64,000 nucleotides of DNA from Azoarcus sp. DN11 (GTDB taxonomy: Bacteria > Pseudomonadota > Gammaproteobacteria > Burkholderiales > Rhodocyclaceae): the NCBI RefSeq assembly GCF_003628555.1, contig NZ_CP021731.1, forward strand, positions 2,852,001 through 2,916,000, given 5' to 3'. Under the pieces are notes generated by a model. It was not told the DNA's origin and did not search any database. It was given only the letters and a program-made list of their open reading frames with translations. The translations under genes were made by a program, and so were the position numbers. Shown here piece after piece: positions 36,016-46,181 of this stretch (its first letter is position 1; the number at the start of each line of letters is the position of its first letter).

Positions 36016-37698
36016 CTAGACTTCTGTCTCTTCGACCGTACGGCGGCTCCCGCGCACGATCTGCCGCGAGATGATGAACATCGGCAGCAGGCCGACCGCC
36101 ACGATCGTCACGGCCGCCGTCGATGCCTCGGCCAATCGCTCGTCCGACGCGAGAATATGCGCCTGAGTTGCCAAGGTATCGAAATTGAAGGGCCGCATCA
36201 CCAAAGTCGCCGGCAGCTCCTTCATGACATCCACAAAAACCAGCAGGCCTGCGGTCAACAGGCTTCCGCGCAGGATCGGCACGTGGACACGCCGTAGCGT
36301 AGCCCACTTTCCGGCCCCGAGGCTACGGGATGCGTCGTCCATGCTCGACGTGATCTTGCCCAGACTGCTTTCGACGGTATGGAGCGCCACCGAAAGAAAG
36401 CGACTCAGGTAAGCATACACCAGCGCCGCGATTCCTCCGGTCAGCACGAGCCCCGGATTCACGCCGCCCATCTCCTGCCACCAGCCTGCAATCACATGGT
36501 CGAGCCGTGTCACGGGAATCAGCACTCCGACGGCGATGACGGAACCGGGTACTGCGTAACCCAGCCCGACGGTGCGATTCAGGGCTCGCGGCAGACGCGA
36601 GCGCGCGAGCCGGGCCGCGTAGCCGAGGACGATTGCGAGCAATACCGCGAGCAGTGCGGTGACCGAGGCGAGCACGAAGCTGTTGCGCGCCAGTTGCACG
36701 AAGCGGGCGCCGAACTGCGCATCGCCCTCGACGAGCGCCATGCGCAGAAGCAGGGCCGCAGGCAGCAGGAAACCGAGGAGAAGCGGCAGGAAACACAGCA
36801 GCGTGGCCAGAAGGCCGAGGGCGCGTGACAACTTGACGGGGGTCGGCGCCGTCTGCTGGCGCGAGGTGTTGTTGAAGCGCGCCCGCCCGCGGCTGGCATG
36901 CTCGAGGACCAGGACCACGACGACAAACGCGAGCAGCGCAGCCGAGAGTTGCGCCGCGGCAACGCGGTCCCCGAGCGAGAACCACGCGCGGTAGATTCCG
37001 GTCGTGAAGGTCTGCACACCGAAATACGAGACGGTTCCGAAATCCGCGAGCGTTTCCATCAACGCCAATGCCGACCCGGCAACCACGGCGGGTCGCGCGA
37101 GAGGCAGCGAAACGCGGAAGAAACTGCCCCACGGACCAAGTCCCAGCGAGCGCCCGGCCTCGAGCATGCCGGACGCGCGCTCCAGGAAGGCCGTTCGGGC
37201 CAGGAGGTAGACGTACGGATAGAGGACGAACATGAACATCGCCACCGCCCCTCCTGCCGTGCGGACGTCGGGAAACCAGTAGTCACCCGCCTTCCATCCG
37301 GACACTGCGCGAAGCCAGCTCTGGAGCGGCCCGACGAACTGGAGGAAGTCGGTGTAAACATATGCCATCACGTAGGCGGGAACCGCGAGCGGCAGGACGA
37401 GCGCCCACTGGAAGAAGCGGCGTCCGGGAAAGTCCGTCATCGTCGTCAGCCAGGCAGTCGTCACGCCGATGCTGGACACGCCGAGACCGACACCGATGCA
37501 GAGAATCAGGGTGTTTCGGAGAAATTCGGGCAGGACGGTGGCGGAAAGGTGGCTCCAGGTGCCCGACGTTCCTCCGGCAAAGACGTTGGAGAATACGGAG
37601 ATCACGGGTATTGCGATCAGCACGGAGATCAGCAGCGAACCGGCCGTCAGCGACGACCAGCGCTTGTGCAACCTTCCCAGCCCTTCCTTGAATTTCAT
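36016..37698 (-). CDS. fbpB: Ferric-iron ABC transporter permease (FbpB type, fused two-module)
   Basis: 560-residue inner-membrane permease with about twelve hydrophobic segments in two homologous halves, as in FbpB/FutB. Each half carries an EAA-type loop: the first has MLEAGRSLGLGPWGSFFRVSLPLARP, the second has MDDASRSLGAGKWATLRRVHVPILRG. Imports Fe(III) delivered by the periplasmic binding protein and powered by the FbpC-like ATPase. It is divergent from the ATPase gene, an unusual arrangement since fbpABC is commonly one operon. A Fur-like sequence lies between them. Confidence 0.94.
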   Translation of the reverse strand: MKFKEGLGRLHKRWSSLTAGSLLISVLIAIPVISVFSNVFAGGTSGTWSHLSATVLPEFLRNTLILCIGVGLGVSSIGVTTAWLTTMTDFPGRRFFQWALVLPLAVPAYVMAYVYTDFLQFVGPLQSWLRAVSGWKAGDYWFPDVRTAGGAVAMFMFVLYPYVYLLARTAFLERASGMLEAGRSLGLGPWGSFFRVSLPLARPAVVAGSALALMETLADFGTVSYFGVQTFTTGIYRAWFSLGDRVAAAQLSAALLAFVVVVLVLEHASRGRARFNNTSRQQTAPTPVKLSRALGLLATLLCFLPLLLGFLLPAALLLRMALVEGDAQFGARFVQLARNSFVLASVTALLAVLLAIVLGYAARLARSRLPRALNRTVGLGYAVPGSVIAVGVLIPVTRLDHVIAGWWQEMGGVNPGLVLTGGIAALVYAYLSRFLSVALHTVESSLGKITSSMDDASRSLGAGKWATLRRVHVPILRGSLLTAGLLVFVDVMKELPATLVMRPFNFDTLATQAHILASDERLAEASTAAVTIVAVGLLPMFIISRQIVRGSRRTVEETEV

Positions 37699-37749
37699 CT
37701 CGCTCCCGAGGCATCACGCTGCGGAGTCCATCCCGCGCAGCAGGCAGTC

Positions 37750-37768
37750 GAGAATTATAATTCATCGC
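37750..37768. promoter_or_regulatory. Putative Fur box in the fbpB-fbpC divergent gap
   Basis: GAGAATTATAATTCATCGC matches the 19-bp Fur consensus GATAATGATAATCATTATC at about 12 positions and contains the perfect palindrome GAATTATAATTC (37752-37763). It sits in the 122-bp gap between divergent permease and ATPase genes and could repress both. Confidence 0.6.
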
Positions 37769-37820
37769 ATTTAGATGCAATAATGGCATCGCACAACACG
37801 AACGCCGTATCGGATTCTTA

Positions 37821-38939
37821 ATGTCCCATCTCGAGCTCGCCGGCATCGATCTGGCGTATGGCGGCCATCAAGTCGTCCGCAAATTTTCGCTCCGCCTGGA
37901 AACGGGCAGCATCGGCTGCCTGCTGGGGCCGTCCGGCTGCGGCAAGACGACGGTGTTGCGCTGTATTGCCGGGTTCGAGCCGGTATTGGCGGGGGAGATT
38001 CGTCTCGACGGGCAATTGGTGAGCGGGTGCGACGAGCATCTACCCCCCGAGCAGCGGCGCATCGGCATGGTGTTCCAGGACTACGCGCTCTTCCCTCACC
38101 TTTCGGTCGCGGACAACATCGGCTTCGGGCTGCGCCGAGTGGAACCGCAGCAACGCCGCGAACGCATCGGCGAACTGCTGCGTGTCGTGGGGCTTGCCGA
38201 TCAGGGTCACAAGTATCCGCACGAGATGTCAGGCGGCCAGCAACAGCGGGTCGCACTCGCGCGCGCGCTCGCCCCGCGCCCCAGCCTGCTCCTGCTGGAC
38301 GAACCTTTCTCGAATCTGGACGTGGAGTTGCGGGAGCGCCTGTCCTACGAGGTGCGTGACATCATCAAGGCGACGAACACGACCGCGATCCTGGTGACGC
38401 ACGACCAGAACGAGGCCTTCGCGGTCGCGGACGAGATCGGGATCATGAACGAGGGCCGCATCCAGCAGTGGGACACGCCCTACAACCTGTATCACCGCCC
38501 GGGCAACCGCTTCGTCGCCGATTTCATCGGACAGGGGGTCTTCCTTCAGGGAGTCGTCCTCAACGATCACCAGGTGCGGGTCGAACTCGGTACGCTCAAT
38601 AGTGCAATCCCGGTCGAATGCGGCATCGGTTGCGAAAACTGTGGCCGAAACTGCATGGTGTCGGTCCTTCTGCGGCCCGACGACATCGTGCATGACGACT
38701 CGAGCACGATGAAGGCGGAGGTGATCCACAAGGCATTCCGCGGCGCCGACATCCTGTACACGCTCAGGCTGAAGAGCGGGGCGAAGGTATTGTCGCTCGT
38801 GCCCAGCCATCACAATCACGCCATCGGGGAAAGGATCGGCATCCGCCTGGATGCGGATCACGTGGTGACCTTCCACGACGGCTCCGACGATGCGGTACGC
38901 ACCCTGCCCGTTCAAGGATCGGTTGCCGTGCACAGATGA
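37821..38939 (+). CDS. fbpC: Ferric-iron ABC transporter ATPase (FbpC type) with a four-cysteine motif
   Basis: 372-residue ATPase: Walker A GPSGCGKTT (36-44), Q-loop VFQDYALFP, ABC signature SGGQQQR (137-143), Walker B LLLLDEP (157-162) and switch His (THDQNEAFAVADE). The C-terminal regulatory/TOBE-like region (240-372) contains C267-x3-C271-x2-C274-x3-C278 within CGIGCENCGRNC, a metal- or Fe-S-like pattern not usual for FbpC ATPases as I know them. This could be a redox or iron sensor that tunes uptake (inference). The stop overlaps the aat ATG (ATGA), so aat is probably co-transcribed. Confidence 0.94.
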   Translation: MSHLELAGIDLAYGGHQVVRKFSLRLETGSIGCLLGPSGCGKTTVLRCIAGFEPVLAGEIRLDGQLVSGCDEHLPPEQRRIGMVFQDYALFPHLSVADNIGFGLRRVEPQQRRERIGELLRVVGLADQGHKYPHEMSGGQQQRVALARALAPRPSLLLLDEPFSNLDVELRERLSYEVRDIIKATNTTAILVTHDQNEAFAVADEIGIMNEGRIQQWDTPYNLYHRPGNRFVADFIGQGVFLQGVVLNDHQVRVELGTLNSAIPVECGIGCENCGRNCMVSVLLRPDDIVHDDSSTMKAEVIHKAFRGADILYTLRLKSGAKVLSLVPSHHNHAIGERIGIRLDADHVVTFHDGSDDAVRTLPVQGSVAVHR

Positions 38940-39637
38940 TTCCCTGGCTGACGGGCGCACCGCATTTCCCCCCCGTCGAGAGCGCGCTCGACGAACCGCC
39001 CGGCCTGCTTGCCGCCGGTGGCGCGCTCACGCCGGAATGGCTTCTGGCGGCGTACCAGCAGGGAATTTTTCCGTGGTACAGCGCGGGGGAACCGATTCTC
39101 TGGTGGAGTCCCGACCCGCGTCTGGTGCTGGCCCCGGCCCGGATGAAAATCTCGCGCTCCTTGCGCCGCACCTTGCGCCAACCCCGGTTCGAGATCCGCT
39201 TCGATACTGCCTTCCCGGCGGTCGTCGAAGCATGCGCCCAGCCGCGCGAACCGGGCGGGAGCACCTGGATCACGGCCGAAATGCAGGTCGCCTACCGCCG
39301 CATGCACGAACTCGGATATGCCCACAGTGTCGAAGCGTGGGATGAGGAGGGGCTCGCAGGCGGGCTTTACGGCATCGCGGTGGGAAGGGCATTCTTTGGC
39401 GAATCGATGTTCAGCCGCCGTACCGATGCTTCGAAGGTCGCCCTTGCTCATCTGGCTCGCTACCTCGAGTCAAGGGACTTTGCCGTGATCGATTGCCAGA
39501 TGACCACGCGGCACCTGCTTTCGCTTGGCGCCTTCGAGATCCCGCGTGCCGAGTTCCGCGCCGGTCTGGCGACATGGACGCGGGAGGGGGATGGCCCGGG
39601 GCGGTGGTCCGAAGATGCGAGCCGAGGATTGTTCTGA
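38936..39637 (+). CDS. aat: Leucyl/phenylalanyl-tRNA--protein transferase
   Basis: N-end-rule enzyme that adds Leu or Phe from aminoacyl-tRNA to proteins with N-terminal Arg or Lys, marking them for ClpS-ClpAP. 233 residues, normal length. Signature regions: [76 protein letters not shown], and [18 protein letters not shown]. The ATG overlaps the fbpC stop and the gene's end overlaps bpt. Confidence 0.97.
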   Translation: MIPWLTGAPHFPPVESALDEPPGLLAAGGALTPEWLLAAYQQGIFPWYSAGEPILWWSPDPRLVLAPARMKISRSLRRTLRQPRFEIRFDTAFPAVVEACAQPREPGGSTWITAEMQVAYRRMHELGYAHSVEAWDEEGLAGGLYGIAVGRAFFGESMFSRRTDASKVALAHLARYLESRDFAVIDCQMTTRHLLSLGAFEIPRAEFRAGLATWTREGDGPGRWSEDASRGLF

Positions 39638-40394
39638 GCGCACATTCGCCGAGATGCAGAAAGATTACCCCTACGCACTCATCCAGTTCTACGCGACCGC
39701 GCCGTATGCGTGTTCGTACCTGCCCGAGCGGGTCGCCCGCTCGCAGGTCGCGACGCCGGGCCATCTCATCGATGCGGCGGTGTACAGCGAGCTGGTCCGC
39801 AACGGTTTTCGCCGCAGCGGCATGTTCACCTACCGCCCGTATTGCGATCATTGCCGCGCCTGCGTTCCCGTCCGCGTTCCGGTCGAGGCGTTCGTCGCGG
39901 ACCGCAGCCAGCAGCGCAGTTGGGCGCGGCACCGATCCCTCGAGGCGAGCGAAAGGGATCTCGCTTTTTCGGAAGAGCACTACACCCTTTACCAGCGCTA
40001 CCAGGGCTCGCGCCATGCAGGCGGGGGGATGGATCAGGACAATCGCGAGCAGTACACCCACTTCCTGCTGCAGAGCCAGGTGGACACCCGCCTCGTCGAA
40101 TTCCGTGAGCGGGGGGTCCTGCGCATGGTGAGCGTCATCGACCGCCTCAGCGACGGCTTGTCCAGCGTCTACACCTTCTTCGATCCGGACACGCCGAAGG
40201 CCAGCTATGGCACTTACGGGGTTCTGTGGCAGATCGAGGTGTGCCGCCGCCTGCACCTGCCGTACGTGTATCTCGGGTACTGGATCAAGGAGAGCCGGAA
40301 GATGAACTACAAGACCCGCTTCCGCCCGCTCGAGGGGCGAATCCGGGGTGAGTGGCGAACCCTGGACCCCTTGGCCGACGCGGAATCGGAATAG
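39615..40394 (+). CDS. bpt: Aspartate/glutamate leucyltransferase (Bpt; ATE-related)
   Basis: Second N-end-rule transferase, adding Leu to N-terminal Asp/Glu. 259 residues from the ATG at 39615, overlapping aat by 23 bp. The ATG at 39654 would give 246 residues, closer to the usual 235-250, and is a real alternative. Signature: [24 protein letters not shown], the CxxC-type elements [36 protein letters not shown], and [21 protein letters not shown]. aat-bpt adjacency is a common proteobacterial pair. Confidence 0.95.
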   Translation: MRAEDCSERTFAEMQKDYPYALIQFYATAPYACSYLPERVARSQVATPGHLIDAAVYSELVRNGFRRSGMFTYRPYCDHCRACVPVRVPVEAFVADRSQQRSWARHRSLEASERDLAFSEEHYTLYQRYQGSRHAGGGMDQDNREQYTHFLLQSQVDTRLVEFRERGVLRMVSVIDRLSDGLSSVYTFFDPDTPKASYGTYGVLWQIEVCRRLHLPYVYLGYWIKESRKMNYKTRFRPLEGRIRGEWRTLDPLADAESE

Positions 40395-40482
40395 GCCGCG
40401 CTTGGCGCCGGACGGCCCGCGAGGGGCGCATCGTTCGGAAATCCGCGGGGCGAGGTCCCGCACGAAACGGTAGAATCCGCGG

Positions 40483-41511
40483 ATGCTATACGACATCGCG
40501 CGCCCCATCCTGTTTTCGCTCGACGCGGAAACCGCCCACGAATTCTCCCTCGCCGCACTCAACCTCGCCGGCCGCCTGCTGCCAACCGGAAAGCCGCTGC
40601 CGGCAGATCCGGTCGAGGTCATGGGACTGGAGTTCCCCAACCGCATCGGACTTGCGGCCGGCCTCGACAAGAATGGTGAAGCCATCGACGGCCTGGCCCG
40701 GTTCGGCTTCGGCTTCCTCGAGATCGGCACCGTCACCCCGCGGCCCCAGCCGGGAAATCCGCGGCCACGCCTGTTCCGGCTGCCCGAGGTGCGCGGGATC
40801 ATCAACCGCATGGGCTTCAACAACCACGGCGTCGACGCACTGGTGGCAAACGTCAATGCCGCCCGGTTCAAGGGCATTCTCGGGATCAACATCGGCAAGA
40901 ATTTCGACACGCCGATCGAAAATGCCGCCGACGATTACCTCGCCTGCCTCGACAAGGTGTACGCGCTGGCAAGCTACCTCACGGTCAACATTTCCTCGCC
41001 CAACACGAAGAACCTCCGCCAGCTGCAGGGCGAATCCGAACTCGACGATCTGCTCCGGCGACTCAAGGGGCGGCAAGCGCAACTGGCGGACAAGCACGGC
41101 CGCTACGTTCCGCTGACGCTGAAGATCGCCCCCGATCTCGAGCCGGCCCAGGTGGTCAACATCGCCGACGCCCTGCGGCGCCATCGCATCGACGGGGTCA
41201 TCGCGACGAACACGACGATCTCGCGCGAGAAGGTGCAGGGAATTCGCTACGCCGAGCAACAAGGCGGCCTGTCCGGCGTTCCGGTGTTCGAAAGCTCGAC
41301 CATGGTCGTCTCGCTGCTTGCGCAGGCGCTTGCCGGAGAAGTCCCGATCATTGCGGCGGGAGGAGTGCTCGACGGACGCAGCGCACGGGCGAAACTCGAA
41401 GCCGGCGCAAAGCTCGTGCAGGTGTATAGCGGGCTGATCTACCGCGGACCGGGTCTTGTGGAAGAGTGCGTGCGCGCGACTGCTTCCGATGGCTTTGTCG
41501 TCGCTCGCTGA
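40483..41511 (+). CDS. pyrD: Dihydroorotate dehydrogenase (quinone), class 2
   Basis: Membrane-associated FMN enzyme of de novo pyrimidine synthesis that passes electrons to quinone. 342 residues. The class-2 N-terminal amphipathic helix region is present ([23 protein letters not shown]). FMN and substrate motifs: [49 protein letters not shown], and [11 protein letters not shown] containing the catalytic serine, then [17 protein letters not shown]. 88 bp after bpt; probably its own unit or operon distal. Confidence 0.97.
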   Translation: MLYDIARPILFSLDAETAHEFSLAALNLAGRLLPTGKPLPADPVEVMGLEFPNRIGLAAGLDKNGEAIDGLARFGFGFLEIGTVTPRPQPGNPRPRLFRLPEVRGIINRMGFNNHGVDALVANVNAARFKGILGINIGKNFDTPIENAADDYLACLDKVYALASYLTVNISSPNTKNLRQLQGESELDDLLRRLKGRQAQLADKHGRYVPLTLKIAPDLEPAQVVNIADALRRHRIDGVIATNTTISREKVQGIRYAEQQGGLSGVPVFESSTMVVSLLAQALAGEVPIIAAGGVLDGRSARAKLEAGAKLVQVYSGLIYRGPGLVEECVRATASDGFVVAR

Positions 41512-41613
41512 AGCGGCCCGCTTGTTCCCGGGACAAATGCCTGTGAGCGCTCCAGGGTTGAGCAGGGCATAAGGGCGGGCGATAATTTCGCGGTTATCAG
41601 GCGATCCGGGATC

Positions 41614-42198
41614 ATGACCAGCTACATCTTCATCGTCATCGGCGCTGTTCTGGTGAACAACGTCGTCTTCGTGCGCATTCTCGGCCTGTGCCCCTTCATG
41701 GGGGTGTCCAAAAAGCTCGAGACGGCGATCGGGATGGGCGCGGCAACGACCTTCGTGCTGACGCTCGCCAGCGGCACGAGCTACCTGATCGACCACTACC
41801 TGCTGCAGCCGTTCGATCTCGCGTTCATGCGCACGCTCGCGTTCATCGTCGTGATTGCGGCGATCGTGCAGCTCACGGAACTGGTCATACAGAAGACCAG
41901 CCCGATTCTGCATCAGGTCCTCGGCATCTATCTTCCGCTCATCACGACGAACTGCGCAGTGCTGGGCATCCCGCTGCTGAATGTCGCACTCAAGCACAAC
42001 CTGCTGGAGTCCCTTCTGTTCGGCTTCGGATCATCGATTGGTTTTACAATGGCCCTCGTGCTGTTTGCGGGCATTCGCGAACGCCTCGACGGCGCGGACG
42101 TGCCGGCCCCGTTCCGCGGTACGGCAATCGCGATGATCACGGCTGGATTCATGAGCCTGGCCTTCATGGGATTCGCCGGACTGGATCGCTTTCACTAG
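41614..42198 (+). CDS. rnfA: Rnf electron-transport complex subunit RnfA
   Basis: Six-helix inner-membrane subunit of the Rnf (Rsx) ferredoxin:NAD oxidoreductase. 194 residues. The core signatures [30 protein letters not shown] and [20 protein letters not shown] (with conserved Cys near the membrane Fe-S site) are clear. First of rnfABCDGE, the same order as E. coli rsxABCDGE-nth. A GATAAT at 41580-41585 could be a -10. Confidence 0.97.
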   Translation: MTSYIFIVIGAVLVNNVVFVRILGLCPFMGVSKKLETAIGMGAATTFVLTLASGTSYLIDHYLLQPFDLAFMRTLAFIVVIAAIVQLTELVIQKTSPILHQVLGIYLPLITTNCAVLGIPLLNVALKHNLLESLLFGFGSSIGFTMALVLFAGIRERLDGADVPAPFRGTAIAMITAGFMSLAFMGFAGLDRFH

Positions 42199-42222
42199 GG
42201 CTCCCCGGCGAGAAATCATTTC

Positions 42223-42291
42223 ATGTCTGAAATTGCGCATGCACCCCGCGGCGGGCACTCCGCCGCCGCCCTGCCCCTGCCCCCATGCTGA
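42223..42291 (+). CDS. Possible 22-codon leader ORF overlapping the rnfB start
   Basis: ATG at 42223 opens 22 codons ([20 protein letters not shown], then two more residues). Its TGA lies within the first codons of rnfB, where ATGCTGA gives both signals. rnfB itself has no Shine-Dalgarno, only a C-rich stretch before its ATG, so translation of this short frame could deliver ribosomes to rnfB. No homology is claimed. Confidence 0.35.
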   Translation: MSEIAHAPRGGHSAAALPLPPC

Positions 42292-42836
42292 CCTCCATCC
42301 TCATCATGACTGGGATAGCCATCGTGCTCGGAGCGGCACTGGGCTACGCCTCGATCCGGTTCAAGGTCGAAGGCGATCCGCTGGTCGAAAAAATCGACGC
42401 GATCCTTCCCCAGACGCAGTGCGGCCAATGCGGCTACCCGGGCTGCAAGCCCTACGCGCAAGCCATTTCGAACGGGGAAGCGGATATCAACCAGTGCCCT
42501 CCCGGAGGCGCGGAAGGCATCCGCAAGCTCGCCGACCTGCTCGGACGCGAGGTGAAGCCGCTCTCGGAAGAACACGGAACGGAGAAGCCGAAGTCGGTCG
42601 CGCGCATCGACGAACAGGCGTGCATCGGCTGCACGCTGTGCGTTCAGGCCTGCCCGGTGGACGCCATCGTCGGAGCGGCAAAACAGATGCACACCGTGGT
42701 CGCGCCCCTGTGTACGGGCTGCGAACTGTGTGTCGCGCCCTGCCCCGTCGATTGCATTTCCATGACGCTGGTCGCGGAAACCGTGGAAACGTGGAAATGG
42801 AAATATCCGGTGCATGAACTGAGGTCCGCGGCATGA
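42285..42836 (+). CDS. rnfB: Rnf complex iron-sulfur subunit RnfB
   Basis: 183-residue subunit that takes electrons to or from ferredoxin. Order: one N-terminal membrane helix (1-24), the 4Fe-4S 'Fes' domain [17 protein letters not shown] with CPPGG, then two ferredoxin-type clusters [16 protein letters not shown] and [16 protein letters not shown]. Its end overlaps rnfC by ATGA. The start lacks a Shine-Dalgarno and overlaps a short upstream ORF. Confidence 0.96.
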   Translation: MLTSILIMTGIAIVLGAALGYASIRFKVEGDPLVEKIDAILPQTQCGQCGYPGCKPYAQAISNGEADINQCPPGGAEGIRKLADLLGREVKPLSEEHGTEKPKSVARIDEQACIGCTLCVQACPVDAIVGAAKQMHTVVAPLCTGCELCVAPCPVDCISMTLVAETVETWKWKYPVHELRSAA

Positions 42837-44500
42837 TTTCCCGCCTGTTCAATTTCCGCGGCGGGGTCAAGCCGGAGCCGCACAAGAGCGAGTCCTCCGG
42901 CACGCCCATTGAAAAGGCGCCGCTGCCGAAGCGGCTGGTGATCCCCCTGCGCCAGAGCCTCCGATCGACCGCGCGATGCCTCGTCGAGCCCGGGCAGAAG
43001 GTGCTGAAAGGCGAGCAGATCGGCCAGGGCGAAGGGGCGCTCGGAACCGGCGTCCATGCATCCACCTCCGGCACCGTGGTCGAGATTGCGCCGTACCCGA
43101 TGGCGCACGCGTCGGGACTCGAAACCTTGTCGGTCGTCATCGCGCCCGATGGCGAGGAGCGCTGGATCGATCGTGCGCCGTTCGATTACCGCAAGGTGTC
43201 GCGTGAGGAAGCGCTCGGCTGGCTCAGGAGCTGCGGCATTCTCGGCTTGGGCGGTGCGGGTTTCCCGACTCACGTCAAGCTCGGGAGCGGGACGGGCATC
43301 GACACGCTGGTGATCAACGGGGCCGAGTGCGAACCGTGGATCACCTGCGACGACCGCCTGATGCGCGAGCGTGCGGCGGACGTGCTTTCGGGGGCCATGA
43401 TCCTGCGCGAGCTGATAGGTGCCCGCCGGGTGCTGGTCGGCATCGAGGACAACAAGCCCGATGCGATCGAGCGCATGCGGGCTGCGGCAAGCGGCGTCGG
43501 CGATGACGTCGCGGTCGTCGCGGTACCGGCCCTCTACCCTGCCGGCGGCGAGAGGCAGCTGATCCGGGTTCTTACCGGAATCGAAATTCCCCAGGGCAAG
43601 TTCGGCACGGATTTCGGCGTCCAGTGCTTCAACGTCGGCACGGCAGAGGCCGTTCATCGTGCCATCCAATTCGGCGAACCGCTGCTTTCGCGCATCGTCA
43701 CGCTGACGGGCAACGTTGCGCGCCCCGGAAACTACGAAATCCTGCTCGGCACGCAGGTCGCGGAGCTGCTCGCACTGGTCGGCCCCAAGGCGGACACCGA
43801 TCGCTACATCATGGGCGGGCCGATGATGGGAATCGAATTGCAGAGCCTCGGTGTCCCCGTCACCGCGACCACGAACTGCATCATTGCCGCGTCGCCCGCG
43901 CTGTTCCCCCCGCCTCCGCCCGAACAGCCCTGCATCCGCTGCGGCGAATGCGCCCGCGCCTGCCCGGCCGACCTGCAGCCTTTCGAGCTGTACTGGTTCT
44001 CGCGCGCGAAAAACTTCGGCAAGGCCCGGGAGTATCACCTCTTCGACTGCATCGAATGCGGCTGTTGCGCCTACGTGTGCCCTTCGCATATCCCGCTGGT
44101 CGACTACTTCAGGTTCTCGAAGGGCGAAATCCAGGCCCGTGAGCACGAACGGACGGCGTCGGAGCAGGCACGCACGCGCTTCGAGTTCCGCAATTTCCGC
44201 CAGGAGCGGGAGAAGGCGGAAAAAGCGGCGAAGCTGGCCGCCAAGGTGGCCGAGACACGCGCCAAGCGCCCCGAAGCCGCCACCGCACCCGAAACCGCCG
44301 CCGCCCCCGAACCTGCGGCATCGCCGGAGGACCTGAAGAAGGCGCTGGTTGCCGCCGCGCTCGCACGCGCGAAGCAGCAGAAAGCGGCCGTGACGCCGAA
44401 GAACACCGACAGACTGAGTGCCGAAACTCAGGCCGAGATTGCCGCAATCGACGCGCGGCGCGAAAAGCTCACCACCCAAGACGCCGACAAGACGCCCTGA
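42833..44500 (+). CDS. rnfC: Rnf complex NADH-binding subunit RnfC
   Basis: 555-residue peripheral flavoprotein-like subunit, with a NADH/FMN site ([33 protein letters not shown]) and two [4Fe-4S] clusters ([15 protein letters not shown] and [16 protein letters not shown]). It ends in a roughly 130-residue Ala/Lys/Glu-rich, probably coiled-coil tail (from about 425). The tail is shorter than the E. coli RsxC repeat tail but of the same kind. Overlaps rnfB by four bases. Confidence 0.97.
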   Translation: MISRLFNFRGGVKPEPHKSESSGTPIEKAPLPKRLVIPLRQSLRSTARCLVEPGQKVLKGEQIGQGEGALGTGVHASTSGTVVEIAPYPMAHASGLETLSVVIAPDGEERWIDRAPFDYRKVSREEALGWLRSCGILGLGGAGFPTHVKLGSGTGIDTLVINGAECEPWITCDDRLMRERAADVLSGAMILRELIGARRVLVGIEDNKPDAIERMRAAASGVGDDVAVVAVPALYPAGGERQLIRVLTGIEIPQGKFGTDFGVQCFNVGTAEAVHRAIQFGEPLLSRIVTLTGNVARPGNYEILLGTQVAELLALVGPKADTDRYIMGGPMMGIELQSLGVPVTATTNCIIAASPALFPPPPPEQPCIRCGECARACPADLQPFELYWFSRAKNFGKAREYHLFDCIECGCCAYVCPSHIPLVDYFRFSKGEIQAREHERTASEQARTRFEFRNFRQEREKAEKAAKLAAKVAETRAKRPEAATAPETAAAPEPAASPEDLKKALVAAALARAKQQKAAVTPKNTDRLSAETQAEIAAIDARREKLTTQDADKTP

Positions 44501-44501
44501 C

Positions 44502-45509
44502 ATGCTGAATTCCCCGTATATCCGCAAGCCGGCCAGTGTTCAGGGGGTGATGCTGGCCGTCCTCGTTGCGTTGATTCCGGCGCTTGTCGTCTACGCGTGG
44601 CAGATTGCCGCGGTGGTGTTGGTGAATCTCGCGATCGCCACGGCGACGGCCATGGCGGGCGAAGCGTTCGTGCTCAAGCTGCGCGCTCGGCCGATCGCGC
44701 CGGCGCTGTCCGATCTTTCGGCGGTGGTCACCGCCTGGCTGGTCGTCCTGTGCTTCCCCCCGATTCTTCCCTGGTGGGCGACGGTGCTGGGCGTGCTGAT
44801 CGCCATCGTCGCGGTCAAGCACCTTTATGGCGGCCTCGGACAGAATCCGTTCAATCCCGCGATGGTGGCCTACTGCGCGATGATCGTCGCCTTCCCCGCC
44901 CTGATGTCGCAATGGCCGCCCGCCGGCCAGCTGGACTTCCAGACGCAGCTGGGGCTGGTGCTGGGGGGCGTGCGGGAACTCGACGGGATTACCGGGGCCA
45001 CCGCGCTCGATACGGTCAAGACGGGCTTGCGGGCGGCGGGCGCGACCGTGGAAACAGTCATGGCCCAGGGCAGCTTCGGCCTGGTCGGCGGGCGCGGTTG
45101 GGAATGGCTGGCGCCGGCCTATGCGGCGGGTGGCGCCTACCTGCTCGCCCGCCGGGTCATCACCTGGCACATGCCCGCCGCCTTTCTCGTTGCGCTGGCG
45201 ATGATCTCCGGCGCGTTCTGGCTCGCAAACCCGGGGCAGTTCACCTCGCCGCTGTTCCACCTGGCCAGTGGCGGTGCCATGCTCGGGGCGTTCTTCATCG
45301 TCACCGATCCGGTCTCCGGTGCGACCACGCCGCGCGGCAAGCTGATCTTTGCGGCCGGTGTCGCCCTCGTCGCCTACGTCATCCGCGTCTTCGGCGCCTT
45401 CCCGGAAGGCATCGCCTTTGCCGTCCTGCTGATGAACATCTGCGTGCCGCTGATCGACATGAACACCCAGCCACGCGTCTTCGGCTACCGCGGAGACAAG
45501 ACACGATGA
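44502..45509 (+). CDS. rnfD: Rnf complex membrane flavoprotein RnfD
   Basis: 335-residue membrane subunit with about nine to ten hydrophobic segments and a covalent FMN site at the Thr in DGITGATALDTVKT (flavinylation S/T-G-A-T motif). Other elements: LYGGLGQNPFNPAMVAY and PGQFTSPLFHL, MLGAFFIVTDPVSGATTPRG. Start at 44502 (MLNSPYIRKPASVQ) is two bases after the rnfC stop. A longer in-frame reading lies within rnfC and is a shadow. Confidence 0.96.
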   Translation: MLNSPYIRKPASVQGVMLAVLVALIPALVVYAWQIAAVVLVNLAIATATAMAGEAFVLKLRARPIAPALSDLSAVVTAWLVVLCFPPILPWWATVLGVLIAIVAVKHLYGGLGQNPFNPAMVAYCAMIVAFPALMSQWPPAGQLDFQTQLGLVLGGVRELDGITGATALDTVKTGLRAAGATVETVMAQGSFGLVGGRGWEWLAPAYAAGGAYLLARRVITWHMPAAFLVALAMISGAFWLANPGQFTSPLFHLASGGAMLGAFFIVTDPVSGATTPRGKLIFAAGVALVAYVIRVFGAFPEGIAFAVLLMNICVPLIDMNTQPRVFGYRGDKTR

Positions 45510-46168
45510 GCGCCCGCGACACCGCTGCGCGGACCTCGCTGCGCACCGCAGGCATTCTGGTGATGTTCACGGTGGTCTTTACCGCGTTGATGTCGGCCAC
45601 CTTTGAAGTGACCCGCCCGACGATCGAAGCCTCGGCGCAGGAAGGGAAGATGCGCCTGATCAACGAGGTGCTGCCGCGCGTCAGCTACGACAACGCCCTT
45701 CTGGACGACTTCGTCACGCTCGGCCCGACCCCGGAACTCGGGCTCGATGAAGGCGGGCGCATCTACCGCGCGCGCAAGGCCGGCGAGCCGGCGGCCCTGG
45801 TGCTGGAGGTCATCGCGCCGGACGGCTACGCCGGCCGGATCCAGATGGCGGTCGCGGTCGGCGCCGACGGGCGGGTGAATGGGGTGCGCGTCACCGGGCA
45901 CAGGGAAACCCCCGGCCTGGGCGACTACATCGATCCGCGGAAGGATCGCAACAAGTCGCAGCCCTGGATCGGGCAGTTTGCGGGCGTCTCCTTCGCCGAC
46001 ATCGGCCTCGACAAGTGGAAAGTCGGGCGCGACGGCGGGGTGTTCGCCTCCCGCACTGGTGCGACCATCAGCGCACGCGCGGTGACCAATGCCGCGGCAC
46101 GCGCTGCGGACTACGCGATTCGTCACCGCGATGCGCTGTTCGCCGCCCACGCGGGCGGGCGACTCTGA
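45506..46168 (+). CDS. rnfG: Rnf complex flavoprotein subunit RnfG
   Basis: 220 residues: short cytoplasmic N-terminus, one membrane helix (about 13-33), then a periplasmic FMN-binding domain. Family elements: VRVTGHRETPGLGDYI and the flavinylation motif SRTGATISARAV with its Thr. ATG overlaps the rnfD stop (ATGA). The coding frame is hidden in a longer open reading that begins inside rnfD in another frame; only the part from 45506 is real. Confidence 0.95.
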   Translation: MSARDTAARTSLRTAGILVMFTVVFTALMSATFEVTRPTIEASAQEGKMRLINEVLPRVSYDNALLDDFVTLGPTPELGLDEGGRIYRARKAGEPAALVLEVIAPDGYAGRIQMAVAVGADGRVNGVRVTGHRETPGLGDYIDPRKDRNKSQPWIGQFAGVSFADIGLDKWKVGRDGGVFASRTGATISARAVTNAAARAADYAIRHRDALFAAHAGGRL

Positions 46169-46181
46169 CCGGAACATGGCC

